Shown piece after piece: positions 51,683 to 61,018 of a stretch of DNA of 64,000 nucleotides. Under the pieces are notes generated by a model. It made no database searches. It saw only the letters and a list, made by a program, of their open reading frames with translations, and was not told where the DNA came from. Location: the NCBI RefSeq assembly GCF_900156165.1, contig NZ_FTMY01000013.1:1-64000 (forward strand), read 5' to 3'. The position numbers and the translations under genes were made by a program. The first letter of the stretch is position 1; each line of letters opens with the position of its first letter. The DNA is from Pseudacidovorax sp. RU35E (GTDB taxonomy: Bacteria; Pseudomonadota; Gammaproteobacteria; Burkholderiales; Burkholderiaceae_C).

Positions 51683-53017
51683 TCATCGGACCGCCCAGAA
51701 AGCGAGGTCCAACCCTGGGAAGTCGCCCGCGATGTGCATCGCCATGCCGCCCGAGGCCTCCAGCTGACGCCACAGGTCGCTGCCCTTGGTCTCCAGCTCG
51801 AAGTAGTTGGCGCCGGCATGGAAGGGGATCTGCCGCGGCGCGACAGGCAGCGGCGTGAGGACCACGCCCGGCAGCTGCAGGTTGACCAGGTCGCGGATGC
51901 GCTCGACCGGGCCGATCTTGACCTGCGTGGGAAAGCGCGCCCGCAGGGCATCGCCGGGCAGCTGCGACTGCACGGCCAGCACGAAGGTGGCATTGCGCTG
52001 CAGCTCCACGTCGGGGATCAGCGCCACGCGCACGCCGTGCTTGCGGTCGTGCAGCTCGATGCGGATGGCCGACTGCTCCAGCACCATCGACAGGCTGCGG
52101 CGCAGGTCGTCCATCAGCGGGCGGAAGCTGGCCTCCAGGTCGTCGTGCACGTAGGGCGGCAGGCGCAGTGCGCGGCGGCTGTCGCGGAAGGTGCCCAGGT
52201 CGCCGGCCAGCTCCAGCGCCTGTTCGTAGAAGCGCAGCGGATGCAGCAGCGGGCCGCGGGCGAAGTGCGCGAACACCGGCTCGTGGCGGTTGACGGTCTG
52301 CAGCAGCATGAAGTCGGCGATCTCGGCCACGCCGCCTGTGCCGCCCTGGGTCATGCGGCCGGCCAGGGCGTCGGCGCGCTGGCGCAGCAGGCCCAGCAGC
52401 TCGTCCACCCAGCCGCGGATGACGGCATGGGCCGCCACGTCCAGCAGGGGCGGCACCCAGCCGCGGTGCAGCGAGAGCTGGTTGTCGGTGCGGCGCTCGA
52501 CGACGCGGGCGACGGAGAGCGTGGTCCAGGCGTCGGTGGCCTCGCCGGCGCGGATCAGGCGGGTGTGCAGGGCGCCCAGCTGCAGCAGGGCGGTGCGTTC
52601 GCCGGCGGTGTTGGCGTCGGGCACTTCGGACTCGAGCACGCGGTGCCGCACCAGCTCGTCCTCGTCGCCGCTTTCGGCATTGGATTCGCGCGCGCCGGCG
52701 CGGCGCACGGGCAGGGCCAGCACGATGGCCTCGTCGCGCATCGACGCCGGCACGTCGATGGGCTCGGGTAGGGGGTCGACGGCCGGCATGTCGAAGGGGG
52801 TGCCGTCGGCGAAGACGCCCACGGCGCGGGTGAGCGCGAGCTTGCCGAGCGAGAGCGCCGCGGCGTCGATGTCGAGCGCCGCAAAACCCCAGCCGCAGGG
52901 CGCCGTGCCGCGCAGCAGCAGGTGGCGCGCATGGTCTGCGTGGCGCTCGGCCTGTTGCAGGTGCTGCGGCTGCAGCAGCATGCCTTCGCTCCAGACCACT
53001 TTCGATCGCCAACTCAT
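51683..53017 (-). CDS. tssK: T6SS baseplate protein TssK
   Basis: A 444-residue TssK linking baseplate and membrane complex. It starts MSWRSKVVWSEGMLLQPQHL, the family hallmark, and contains PPYVHDDLEASFRPLMDDLR. The ATG at 53017 is 8 bases after AAGGAG; an in-frame GTG nine bases earlier would be too close to that ribosome site. It is the first gene of the long minus-strand T6SS run and has a hairpin in its 5' region. Confidence 0.96.
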   Translation of the reverse strand: MSWRSKVVWSEGMLLQPQHLQQAERHADHARHLLLRGTAPCGWGFAALDIDAAALSLGKLALTRAVGVFADGTPFDMPAVDPLPEPIDVPASMRDEAIVLALPVRRAGARESNAESGDEDELVRHRVLESEVPDANTAGERTALLQLGALHTRLIRAGEATDAWTTLSVARVVERRTDNQLSLHRGWVPPLLDVAAHAVIRGWVDELLGLLRQRADALAGRMTQGGTGGVAEIADFMLLQTVNRHEPVFAHFARGPLLHPLRFYEQALELAGDLGTFRDSRRALRLPPYVHDDLEASFRPLMDDLRRSLSMVLEQSAIRIELHDRKHGVRVALIPDVELQRNATFVLAVQSQLPGDALRARFPTQVKIGPVERIRDLVNLQLPGVVLTPLPVAPRQIPFHAGANYFELETKGSDLWRQLEASGGMAMHIAGDFPGLDLAFWAVR

Positions 53018-53053
53018 CGCGCGCACGCTCCTTCCAAACGACAGGGCTGCACC

Positions 53054-53080
53054 GCCCGGGCTTCTTTCTTCAGCCCGGGC
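53054..53080 (-). promoter_or_regulatory. Hairpin in the tssK 5' region
   Basis: GCCCGGGC (53054-53061) and GCCCGGGC (53073-53080) form a perfect 8-bp stem with an 11-base A/G-rich loop (minus strand). It lies about 37 bases before the tssK start, just ahead of the ribosome site, where it could affect translation or elongation. Confidence 0.45.
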
Positions 53081-53191
53081 CGGGACGCGGACGGGGGCGC
53101 TCGGAACCTGGATGCGGCAAGCGTCGTGCAGTGTCCCGGGGGCGCCGGGCGCGGCAAATCCATCGGACGGAATAGGCGGGGGGCGGGACTC

Positions 53192-53206
53192 GTCCGAAGG
53201 GCCTAG
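53192..53206 (-). promoter_or_regulatory. Candidate regulator site upstream of tssK
   Basis: The minus strand reads CTAGGCCCTTCGGAC about 175 bases before tssK, matching the site upstream of the response regulator in 12 of 15 positions. The CTAG core recurs upstream of the CHAT operon. Confidence 0.25.
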
Positions 53207-53250
53207 TACCCCGGGGCGCTTGTGGGGCGCTCGGAGCTCATCGGTCGGTT

Positions 53251-53279
53251 GGGTCGGTTTGGGCGTTTGGGCGTTTGGG
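53251..53279 (+). other. G-quadruplex motif
   Basis: Four GGG runs (53251, 53261, 53269, 53277) are separated by 7, 5 and 5 bases, meeting the canonical G3-N1-7 pattern. The last two loops are identical (CGTTT), giving a short tandem GGGCGTTT repeat. It abuts the inverted-repeat element on its right. Confidence 0.5.
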
Positions 53280-53284
53280 CTTAC

Positions 53285-53621
53285 GGGGCACTAACCCGGC
53301 AGAGGGCGTGAACCGCCGGATCGGGGCGGGTGCCTTGTATTTGCGCAGCGTCGCGCTGGACGGCCTCGGGACCGGGAGCCTTGGCTCCCACCTCCCCTCG
53401 CGGGAAAAGGAGTCCATGCACACGCGGCGTCACCACCTGGGGGTTCGCGCGCAGAGTCGAGGCGGAGGGTGCCGGTGTGCGTGCGGAGGTGCCATTCGCG
53501 GCGCCGTGCAGTGCCCAAAACACGTCGGTGGAGAGCGGGCACACATCTGGTGAGGCAAGCCGGTCAGCGCGAGCGTGCACCGGGAGCGCGCATGCCGGCA
53601 CCCTCTGCCGGTTAGTACCCC
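53285..53621. mobile_element. MITE-like element with terminal inverted repeats
   Basis: The left end GGGGCACTAACCCGGCAGAG (53285-53304, continuing GGCG) matches the reverse complement of the right end (53599-53621, GGGGTACTAACCGGCAGAGG continuing GTG), with two substitutions and one single-base gap over about 23 bases. The 337-bp interior has no convincing gene and no transposase. No target duplication is evident. A non-autonomous element or an imperfect long inverted repeat are both possible. Confidence 0.45.
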
Positions 53622-53672
53622 AGAAGCCCGAACCGGCCGACGACCCCGAAAGCCGTTACCGACCCACGCCCC

Positions 53673-56600
53673 TCAGAAGTCCGAGCACCCGTTCTTGCGC
53701 TCCGTGTCCACGCAGCTCGTGAGCTGCGGCCGCGAACGCACCCGCGTCCATTCGCGGGCCAGCACGTCGTCGCCCTGCTGCGCCGTACGGCTCGCACCCA
53801 GCGGGCCGGTGGCGTAGCAGATCGGCGGGCCACCGATGTTGCGGTCGAAGGTGTAGGTGTTGACGTCCTCGCGGATCACGTCCGCGGGCGCCACCTGTGG
53901 CGGGGTGAAGACGGCCACGGCCACCGGGGCCGGTGCCGGCGGAGGTGGCGGCGGTGGTGGAGGCGGCGGCGAGGGGGGCGGCGGCGGGACCGGCGCCGGC
54001 GTCACCGTCAGCCGGCCCGGCAGCACGCTCAGCAGGTAGCCCTCGGCCGAGGCGAAGGTGCCGTTGATCGGGTACGTGCCCGCCGGACTGGTCGTGGCGG
54101 CGGTCGTCGCCAGCGTGCCGGTGATGCCGGCGCCGGTGTCGCCCAGGATCAGGCCCGACAGCACATAGCTGAAGGCCGGGTTGGGCTGCGCCTCCTGCCG
54201 CGTGGCATCGGCGATGGTGACCGTCGCCGTCGGCCGCGCGGTGTAGATGAAGCGGTTGCCCGAGGTCGGGAAGGCCGGCACGCAGGCACCGGCGAAGGTG
54301 CAGCCGTACAGGTTGGGCAGCGTCGGGCCGCCCACCAGGCCGCCGCGCGTCTCGCCCACCCAGGTCGCGGCCCAGATGCGCCACGGGCCCGTGATGGTGC
54401 GGTTGCCCACGTTCTGGAAGGTCGCGCCCGCCACCAGGTCGGTGCCGGCCGTGCTGACCACGGGCGTGTCCAGCAGCAGGTCGCCGGTGGTGGTGCGCAC
54501 CAGCACCGAGGCCGCCGTCAGCGCGCCGCTGGTCACGGCCGCGGGCGCATTGGCCACGGCGTCGAAGCCGTTGGCGGTGACCGCGCCCACGCGCAGCGTG
54601 TTGGCGTCCACGTAGCGGAAGTTGCCCGCGGCACTGCCGCCCAGCGTGCTGGCCGCCACGTCGTTGACGGCCTGGTCGAGCAGCACGCTGCCCGCGGTCG
54701 AACGGGCCAGCAGCGTCGGCACCGTGATGCCGCCAGCCGCCGTCTGCGCGATGTCGCCCGTGGCCAGCAGGCCCAGCGTGCCGCTCACCGTGAGCGGCGC
54801 CTGCAGCGCGATGCTGCCGCCGCCGTCGGCCTGCAGCGTGAGGTTGCCGGTGGTCGTCAATGCGCCGGCCACGGTGATGGCACCGGACTGCACCGTGCTG
54901 CCCACCACCCGCGTCGGCGCGGCCAGGCGCGCCCATTCGTCGCCGGAGATGGCGAAGCCCGCGGCGCTGGTGCCGCCCAGGGCGATGGCGTCGCCACCGC
55001 GCTCGGCGCCGGTGGCGGCGTAGGTGTCGGGCGTGCCGGTCAGCGTGACGCTGCCGGGGCGCAGGTTGAGCGTGGTGCCCGCGCTCACCTGGCTACCGGT
55101 GCCCAGCACCAGCGCATCGGCCGTGCCCGTGGCACCCGCGCGCAGCACCACCTGGCCGGTGGACTGGATGCGCCCCGCCGGCGAGGGCACGCTGATGCCG
55201 CCGCTGTCGATGATGCGGATGCCGGCCCCACCGGCATTGCGCGATTCGCCGGTGACGGTGACGGCGCCACCCCCGGTGCTGGTGATCTGCGCCTGGTTGC
55301 CCAGCCACACGCCGTCGCCCCCCGTCGCCGCGCCGCCCCCCAGCCGCAGGCCGGTGACGGCGATGCTGCCGCTGCCGGTCTCCACCATCGGCAGCGAGGT
55401 GGCGCCGCCGAACTGCGCGCCGATGGCCACGCCATGGCCCGGCGCGTTGCCGCTGTTGGCCACGAAGCTGCCCACGCCGGTGATGCGCACCGCGCCACTG
55501 GTGGTGTGGATACCGGCCGCCGCCGTGTTGGCCGCGATCTGCACGCCGGTGCCCAGGTTGCTGGTGCCCACGATGTCCACGCTGCCGCTGGCGGTGGCGA
55601 TGCGCGTGCTGTCGAGGTTGACGGCGGCGGTGATGAAGCTGCCGGTGGAGGTCGCATTGCTGCGGCCGGTGAGCTGCACGTTGCCGCCCGCGCCCGCGTC
55701 GCTGCCGCCGCTGTAGGCGCCGGGCGAGACCAGCGCATTGCCCTGGCGCGTGTCGATCACCGCGGTGTTGCCCAGGCTCACGCTGGTGCCGCCGTTGGAG
55801 TCGTTGGTCCAGGCGCCGTTCATGGCCACGGTGCCGCCGTTGGTGTAGATCTGCCCGTCGAAGCTCACCTGGCCGCCGCCCACGGCCGCGCTGCCGGCCG
55901 TGGCCGCCGCATTGAAGGCCACGTTGATCGACGAGCCCACGCCATAGGCTGCGACGCTGGCGCCCCCGTTGGAGCGCACGCTGCGGTTGGCATTGAGCGT
56001 GAGCGTGCGTGCCCCCGTGCCGTTGAAGACGATCTGCGCGGCGTTCAGGAAGATGTCGCCCTGGTCGGCCGCACCGCCGGTGCCCGTGCCGATGGTCACG
56101 TTGCCGCGCAGCAGGGCGTTGTTGATGTCGCCGTCCTGGATGGTCGAAGTGGCCACCGCGTCGTAGGGATTGGTGGGCAGCGTGCCCGCGGCATTGCCGT
56201 TGACGATGGTGATGTCGAAGGGGTCGATGGTCCAGGTGCCGACGGTGCCTGCATTGGCGCCGGTGTTCACGCGGACGCCCCGGACATCGAAGTTGGCACC
56301 CGAGGTCTCGATGGCGCCGCCGTTGCCGCCCGTGGCGCCGCCCTGGGCCGACAGCGAACCGTAGGCGCGCAGCGTGCGCCCGGCCAGCAGCTGGATCTGC
56401 CCGCCATTGCCGGTGGCCGAGTTCGCATCCGCCCGCAACTGCGCGTTGGCCGCCATAGCCACCGCGTTGGTGCCCTGCACCGTGATGCGGCCGCCCTGCC
56501 CCGCGCCGCTGGCGTCCATCAGCGCGCCGGTGCCCAGCGGGTTCTGCAGCAGCACGTTGTTGGCTGCGATGGCGATGCTGCCGCCTGTACGGGTGGTGCT

Positions 56601-59297
56601 GGACACATCCACCACCGCCGTCAGCGGCGTGCCGGTGGGCAGCGCGACGGTGGTGGTGTCGCTGCTCAGCCGCACGTCGCCGGTGCCACCCTGCAGGCTC
56701 ACCGCGCCGCCCTCGGCCCGCAGGCCGCTGCCCACGGCACCGCCGATGTCGATGGCGCGTGCGGTGGCGCCGTCCTGGATCGTGACGGCGCCCGTCGTGG
56801 GATTGCGCACCGCCGTGAAGGCGCCGCTGCCCGCCGTGCCGGTGACGTCCAGGCGTGCGCCCGCGCCCGCCACCACCTGGCTCGACACCGTCTGCACGCC
56901 CTGCGAGGCCTGCGCGGTGCTCTGGAAGGCGGTGAAGTCGCCGCTGGCGCGCATGCTGTCGAAGTTGCCGCCGGTGCCTTGCAGGGCGACATTGCCCTGC
57001 GCCTGCACGCGCGCGCCGCTGAGCAGCACGCCGGCCGTGTTGCCGATGCCGCCGCCGGGCTGGCCGGCCGTGCTGCTGCTGGCCACGCCGGTGAGCGTGG
57101 CCGCGCCGCCCGAGGTCAGCGCCGAGCCGCCCTCCGCCCGCACGCCGCTCGCGCCCACGCCGCTGGTGCCGTTGACCGCCAGGCCACCGGTGCCGGCCTG
57201 CACGGTGCTGCCCGCCGTCACCAGCACGCCTTCGCTGGCCGTGTAGCTGCCGCTGCTGGCCCAGCTGCGGCCCTGGCCGGCCAGGCTGATCTGTCCGGTG
57301 CCGCTGGTCAGCACCTGGCTGTTGCCGATGTAGACGCCGGCGCGCCAGCGGTCGGCGGTCGAGGCGCCGTCCGAGTAGCTGCCGCCCACCGCCCGGCCGT
57401 TGGTGGCATCGCCCTGGCCGAAGAAGCGCACGTTGCCGCCGTTGGCGTCGATGCGCGCGCCGTCCAGGCGGATGGCCGCCGCCGAGTCGGTGCTGAAGCT
57501 GGGAAAGGGCGCCACCGTGGCGGCCGTGTTGCGCGCCGCGCCGGTGGCGTCGGCATTGAGGTCCACATTGAGCGCGCCGCCGGTCGAGGTGATGGCCGTG
57601 CCCGCGGGCAGGTCGATGCTGCCGGCCGAATCGATGCGCAGCGTGGTCGTGGGGCCGCCGCTCTTGACCACCTGGGCCGCCACGGTGCCCGTTTCCGGCT
57701 CGGCATTCTGGAAGGCGACGCCGCTGCCGTCGCGGCGCTGGCTGGTCGACAGCGTGACGTCGGTGCCCCGGCTCAGAGCCCGGCTCAGCCCGGCGGCGTC
57801 GACCCGGTTCGTGTCGACGGCGGTGGCGCCTGCGACATAGGCGGTGGTGCCCGAGGCGACCAGCAGCCGCGGGTCGTTCACGGCCAGCGTGAGGCGGCCG
57901 TTGGCCCCGCCGCTTGCGCCGCCGCCGGCGTCGATGCCGGCCAGGCTGGCGGTCATGGCGTTGGCCGTGGCGCTGATGCTGCCGCCCGCGCCGCTGCCCG
58001 CGCCGCGCGCATTGAAGGTGCCGGCCAGCTGGACGCTGCTGCGGACGGTGGTGCCGGGCGGCGCGGTTTCGCCCGCCATCGTCACCGCGGCGCCATCGTT
58101 GAAGGCCAGGCTGCCGCCGTTGCCGGCACCGGTGGCACTGGCATCGAGCGTGGCCGAGGGCGCCACGTTGATGACCGGGCCGGCCACCACGACGGTGCCG
58201 CCACCCGCGACGCCGCGCACGTCGATCAGCGTGGCCGGCGCCGCCGCCACCGAGGGCACGGCCGGGGCAGGCGCATCAGCCAGCTCCACCTGGCCGCCAG
58301 AGAGCGTCACGCTGCCGCCGCTGCGGCCGGCCGTCGTGCCGCTCGCATCGACGGTGCCGCCGGCCACCTGCAGCGTGTTGCTGCGGCCGGCGCCCAGCAC
58401 GATCTGGCCGTTGCGCGCCTCCACGCTGCGCGCCTGCACGACGCCGGTGTTGTTGACCACCAGCTGGCCGGCGCGGCTGGAGGCGCCGAGCATCAGCGCC
58501 CGACCGCCGTCGGCCTGCACCAGGCCCGCGTTGGCGGCCGAGGCCGAGGTCGCGAGCGCATCGGCATTGATGACCACGTTGGTCAGGCCGTCGCCCGCGA
58601 AGTCCAGCGACACCTTGCGGCCCGACACCAGGCCCGCCGTGCCGCCGGGCGCATTGATCGTGCCGCCGGCCTCGTTGCCCACGCCCGCGCCGATCAGCAG
58701 CACGGTGCCGCCCGCAGTCGCGACGATGCGTCCGCGGTTGACCACCGTGGCGGCATTGCCGTCGCCCCGCTCGAAGACCAGCACCTCGCCCGGGCCCAGC
58801 GGCGTGTTCTCGCGCCCGCTCGGCATGAAGCTGGCGTCGGGGATGTCCAGCGTGGTGGCCACCAGGCCGCCCACGTTGACCTGCGCGGTGCCCGAGAACA
58901 GCACGCCCGAGGGGTTGACCAGGAACACGCGGCCGTTGGCGCTGAGCTGGCCGGCGATCTCCGACGGATTGCCGCCGGTCACGCGGTTGAGCAGCACCGA
59001 CGCGGCCGAAGGCTGCACGATGTTGACGGCCGCGCCCGAGCCGATGGAAAAGCTCGTCCACTGCGCGATGGCGCGCGCCTGGCTCTGCGTCAGCGTCATC
59101 GTGCCGGCGGCGGGGTTCTGCGCCGTGATGGCGACGCCGCGCAGCGCGCCCGCGCCCGGGGCGATCACCGGCAGCGTCAGCGGCGCCAGCTGGGCGATGG
59201 CCGAGCCGGCGCCCATGCACAAGAGCGACAGCGCCAGGGGCCGCAGGCGCCAGTGGCGGGCCGCGGCGGCGGAGGAGGAAGGGGGTCGGGTGCTCAT
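53673..59297 (-). CDS. TpsA-type filamentous-haemagglutinin-like exoprotein
   Basis: An 1874-residue secreted protein. A signal peptide (1-35) precedes the TPS secretion domain (about 40-300; VTGGNPSEIAGQL, VFLVNPSGVLFSG). A very long Gly/Ala/Thr/Ser-rich beta-helix follows (300-1680). An MBG-type beta domain is at about 1690-1765, then a proline run (about 1767-1790) and an 85-residue tail with three cysteines. No VENN-type pretoxin motif or linked immunity gene is seen, so a CDI toxin is not supported. It lies 41 bases after tpsB and is probably an adhesin or matrix protein. Confidence 0.9.
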   Translation of the reverse strand: MSTRPPSSSAAAARHWRLRPLALSLLCMGAGSAIAQLAPLTLPVIAPGAGALRGVAITAQNPAAGTMTLTQSQARAIAQWTSFSIGSGAAVNIVQPSAASVLLNRVTGGNPSEIAGQLSANGRVFLVNPSGVLFSGTAQVNVGGLVATTLDIPDASFMPSGRENTPLGPGEVLVFERGDGNAATVVNRGRIVATAGGTVLLIGAGVGNEAGGTINAPGGTAGLVSGRKVSLDFAGDGLTNVVINADALATSASAANAGLVQADGGRALMLGASSRAGQLVVNNTGVVQARSVEARNGQIVLGAGRSNTLQVAGGTVDASGTTAGRSGGSVTLSGGQVELADAPAPAVPSVAAAPATLIDVRGVAGGGTVVVAGPVINVAPSATLDASATGAGNGGSLAFNDGAAVTMAGETAPPGTTVRSSVQLAGTFNARGAGSGAGGSISATANAMTASLAGIDAGGGASGGANGRLTLAVNDPRLLVASGTTAYVAGATAVDTNRVDAAGLSRALSRGTDVTLSTSQRRDGSGVAFQNAEPETGTVAAQVVKSGGPTTTLRIDSAGSIDLPAGTAITSTGGALNVDLNADATGAARNTAATVAPFPSFSTDSAAAIRLDGARIDANGGNVRFFGQGDATNGRAVGGSYSDGASTADRWRAGVYIGNSQVLTSGTGQISLAGQGRSWASSGSYTASEGVLVTAGSTVQAGTGGLAVNGTSGVGASGVRAEGGSALTSGGAATLTGVASSSTAGQPGGGIGNTAGVLLSGARVQAQGNVALQGTGGNFDSMRASGDFTAFQSTAQASQGVQTVSSQVVAGAGARLDVTGTAGSGAFTAVRNPTTGAVTIQDGATARAIDIGGAVGSGLRAEGGAVSLQGGTGDVRLSSDTTTVALPTGTPLTAVVDVSSTTRTGGSIAIAANNVLLQNPLGTGALMDASGAGQGGRITVQGTNAVAMAANAQLRADANSATGNGGQIQLLAGRTLRAYGSLSAQGGATGGNGGAIETSGANFDVRGVRVNTGANAGTVGTWTIDPFDITIVNGNAAGTLPTNPYDAVATSTIQDGDINNALLRGNVTIGTGTGGAADQGDIFLNAAQIVFNGTGARTLTLNANRSVRSNGGASVAAYGVGSSINVAFNAAATAGSAAVGGGQVSFDGQIYTNGGTVAMNGAWTNDSNGGTSVSLGNTAVIDTRQGNALVSPGAYSGGSDAGAGGNVQLTGRSNATSTGSFITAAVNLDSTRIATASGSVDIVGTSNLGTGVQIAANTAAAGIHTTSGAVRITGVGSFVANSGNAPGHGVAIGAQFGGATSLPMVETGSGSIAVTGLRLGGGAATGGDGVWLGNQAQITSTGGGAVTVTGESRNAGGAGIRIIDSGGISVPSPAGRIQSTGQVVLRAGATGTADALVLGTGSQVSAGTTLNLRPGSVTLTGTPDTYAATGAERGGDAIALGGTSAAGFAISGDEWARLAAPTRVVGSTVQSGAITVAGALTTTGNLTLQADGGGSIALQAPLTVSGTLGLLATGDIAQTAAGGITVPTLLARSTAGSVLLDQAVNDVAASTLGGSAAGNFRYVDANTLRVGAVTANGFDAVANAPAAVTSGALTAASVLVRTTTGDLLLDTPVVSTAGTDLVAGATFQNVGNRTITGPWRIWAATWVGETRGGLVGGPTLPNLYGCTFAGACVPAFPTSGNRFIYTARPTATVTIADATRQEAQPNPAFSYVLSGLILGDTGAGITGTLATTAATTSPAGTYPINGTFASAEGYLLSVLPGRLTVTPAPVPPPPPSPPPPPPPPPPPAPAPVAVAVFTPPQVAPADVIREDVNTYTFDRNIGGPPICYATGPLGASRTAQQGDDVLAREWTRVRSRPQLTSCVDTERKNGCSDF

Positions 59298-59338
59298 CGC
59301 GAGGCCTCGTGAGAGAAAGCGCCGGGTGCCGCGGCCGG

Positions 59339-61018
59339 TCAGAAGGATTTCTGCAGCTGCACGTACAGCCGCGGATTGCGACCGCCGCCATCGGTGACGC
59401 CCGCCGGCGTGCCGGCACGCCAGGCCAGCGAGGCATTGATCGAGAAGTTGCCGGCGCGCACCCACTGCAGGCCGATGCCGGCGCCGCGCAGGCTGCGGCT
59501 TTCGGGCGTGGTGTCGAACAGGCCGGGGTTCTTCTGCGGCCGTCCGCGCGCGGCGTCGTAGAAGACGAAGGGCGTCAGCTCCGAGGTGGCCGACCAGCGC
59601 CATTCGACGGTGCCGATCAGACCCTGGTCCACCAGCACCTCGCCCGAGGCATAGGCCCGCACGGCGCGCGCGCCGCCCAGGCTGAGCTTCTCGGAGGCAT
59701 CGAGGTTCTTGCTGGCCCACTGGCCACCCAGCGCCAGGTAGAGCGAGTGCTCCGGCAGCACCGACTGCAGGCGCGAGGCCTGGAAGGTGAGTTTGGAGAA
59801 GCTGCCCTCGGTGCGTGGCCCGCCCAACGCCTGGTCGGCCGCCAACAGGCCCGCCTCGCGGATCGACAGGCTGCCCCGGTAGGCCGTGCCCGAGCTGGCC
59901 CAGTAGCCGCCGCCCAGCCAGTCGTCGCGCAGCTCCCAGGTCCAGCCCAGGCCGGTGCCGCGCACGCGCTTGCGGCCTTCGAAGGCCACGGTGGTGTATT
60001 CGTCGGTGAGGCGCTTGGTGTCCACCGACAGGCGCAGGAAGAGGTTCTGCCGCCGCTGGCGGATGACCGGGTAGAAGAGCGAGAGGTCGGCCACGTCGGC
60101 CTTGCCCTGCGCGCCCAGCACGGCGAACTGGCCGCCCAGCTGGTAGTCGATGCGCGCGAGCCCGGCGCCCAGGCGCAGGCCGCTGGTGCCCAGCGGCACT
60201 TCGTAGGCGATGCGGCCCAGCTGCAGCGCATCGTTGTTCGACACCATGGCCCGCAGGTCCAGGTTGTCGCCGATGCCCAGCGGGCTGTTCCAGCGCAGCG
60301 AGCCGCCCACGCGGTAGCGGCCCGATTCCTTGGTGCCGTGGTTGTCGGCGTCGGCGCTGAAGGACAGGCGCGAGCCGGGGTTGACCTCGACCGTCAGGTC
60401 GGTGGTGCCGGGCTGGCTGCCTTCCTGCAGGCCGGAGCCGACGGCGATGCCGGGCTGGTCGGACAGCAGCAGCATGGCGCGCTCGTAGGCCGGCGCGCTC
60501 ACCGCCGCGCCGGGCTGCAGCGCCGCCAGGAAGCCGCGCACCCGCGCCTCGCTCGTGGGCGCCTCGGGCGCCACCTGCACGTCGACCTTGCCGATGCGGC
60601 CTTCGGCCACGCTGATCTCGACCACGCCGTTCTGCACCGTCTGCACCGGCACCACGGCCTGGGCCAGGAAGTAGCCGCGCGCGTGGTAGCGGTCGGTGAT
60701 GGCCTGGGCCAGCTTCTCCAGGTCGGCCAGCGTGACGTCGCGGCCGACGTAAGGGCCGGTGGTCTCGCGCAGCTCCTCGGCCGTCAACGCATCGGCGCCG
60801 GTGAGGCGCAGGTCGTTGAGGCGGAAGGACACGGCCGGCGTGGCCGGGGCCGCGGGCAGGGCCTGGGCGCCGGGTGCGGCGCAGCTGGTGCACGGCGGCT
60901 GCACGGGCACCAGCTGCTGCTGGGCCAGCGCGGGCACCATGGCCGTCAACGCAGCGGCCAGTGCCGTTGCACGGATCGCGAAGGATGTGGGCACGTTGGG
61001 CTTCATGGCGGGCTTCAT
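59339..61018 (-). CDS. TpsB outer-membrane transporter (ShlB/FhaC family)
   Basis: A 559-residue outer-membrane protein. A signal peptide ends near residue 33. POTRA-type domains lie at about 60-205 (DRYHARGYFLAQAVVPVQ and VVEISVAEGRIGKV). A 16-strand barrel follows, with the final residues LYVQLQKSF ending in Phe as outer-membrane proteins do. It should secrete the downstream TpsA. Its start overlaps the CHAT stop by four bases (ATGA). Confidence 0.93.
   Translation of the reverse strand: MKPAMKPNVPTSFAIRATALAAALTAMVPALAQQQLVPVQPPCTSCAAPGAQALPAAPATPAVSFRLNDLRLTGADALTAEELRETTGPYVGRDVTLADLEKLAQAITDRYHARGYFLAQAVVPVQTVQNGVVEISVAEGRIGKVDVQVAPEAPTSEARVRGFLAALQPGAAVSAPAYERAMLLLSDQPGIAVGSGLQEGSQPGTTDLTVEVNPGSRLSFSADADNHGTKESGRYRVGGSLRWNSPLGIGDNLDLRAMVSNNDALQLGRIAYEVPLGTSGLRLGAGLARIDYQLGGQFAVLGAQGKADVADLSLFYPVIRQRRQNLFLRLSVDTKRLTDEYTTVAFEGRKRVRGTGLGWTWELRDDWLGGGYWASSGTAYRGSLSIREAGLLAADQALGGPRTEGSFSKLTFQASRLQSVLPEHSLYLALGGQWASKNLDASEKLSLGGARAVRAYASGEVLVDQGLIGTVEWRWSATSELTPFVFYDAARGRPQKNPGLFDTTPESRSLRGAGIGLQWVRAGNFSINASLAWRAGTPAGVTDGGGRNPRLYVQLQKSF

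Noticed and set aside
46559-52771. A plus-strand open frame of about 2070 codons opposite tssM-tssL-tssK
   Set aside because: It is a mirror of three solid minus-strand genes; its protein is low-complexity His/Arg/Ala/Gly-rich with no recognisable family, as expected from strong third-position G/C bias.
53238-53601. Small overlapping ORFs (60-110 codons) in the tssK-tpsA gap
   Set aside because: They have no ribosome sites or recognisable motifs, overlap each other on both strands and fall within the inverted-repeat element.
53673-59297. TpsA as a CdiA-type contact-dependent inhibition toxin
   Set aside because: No pretoxin motif, no variable toxin C-terminus and no small immunity ORF downstream; the tail is MBG-like plus a proline run.
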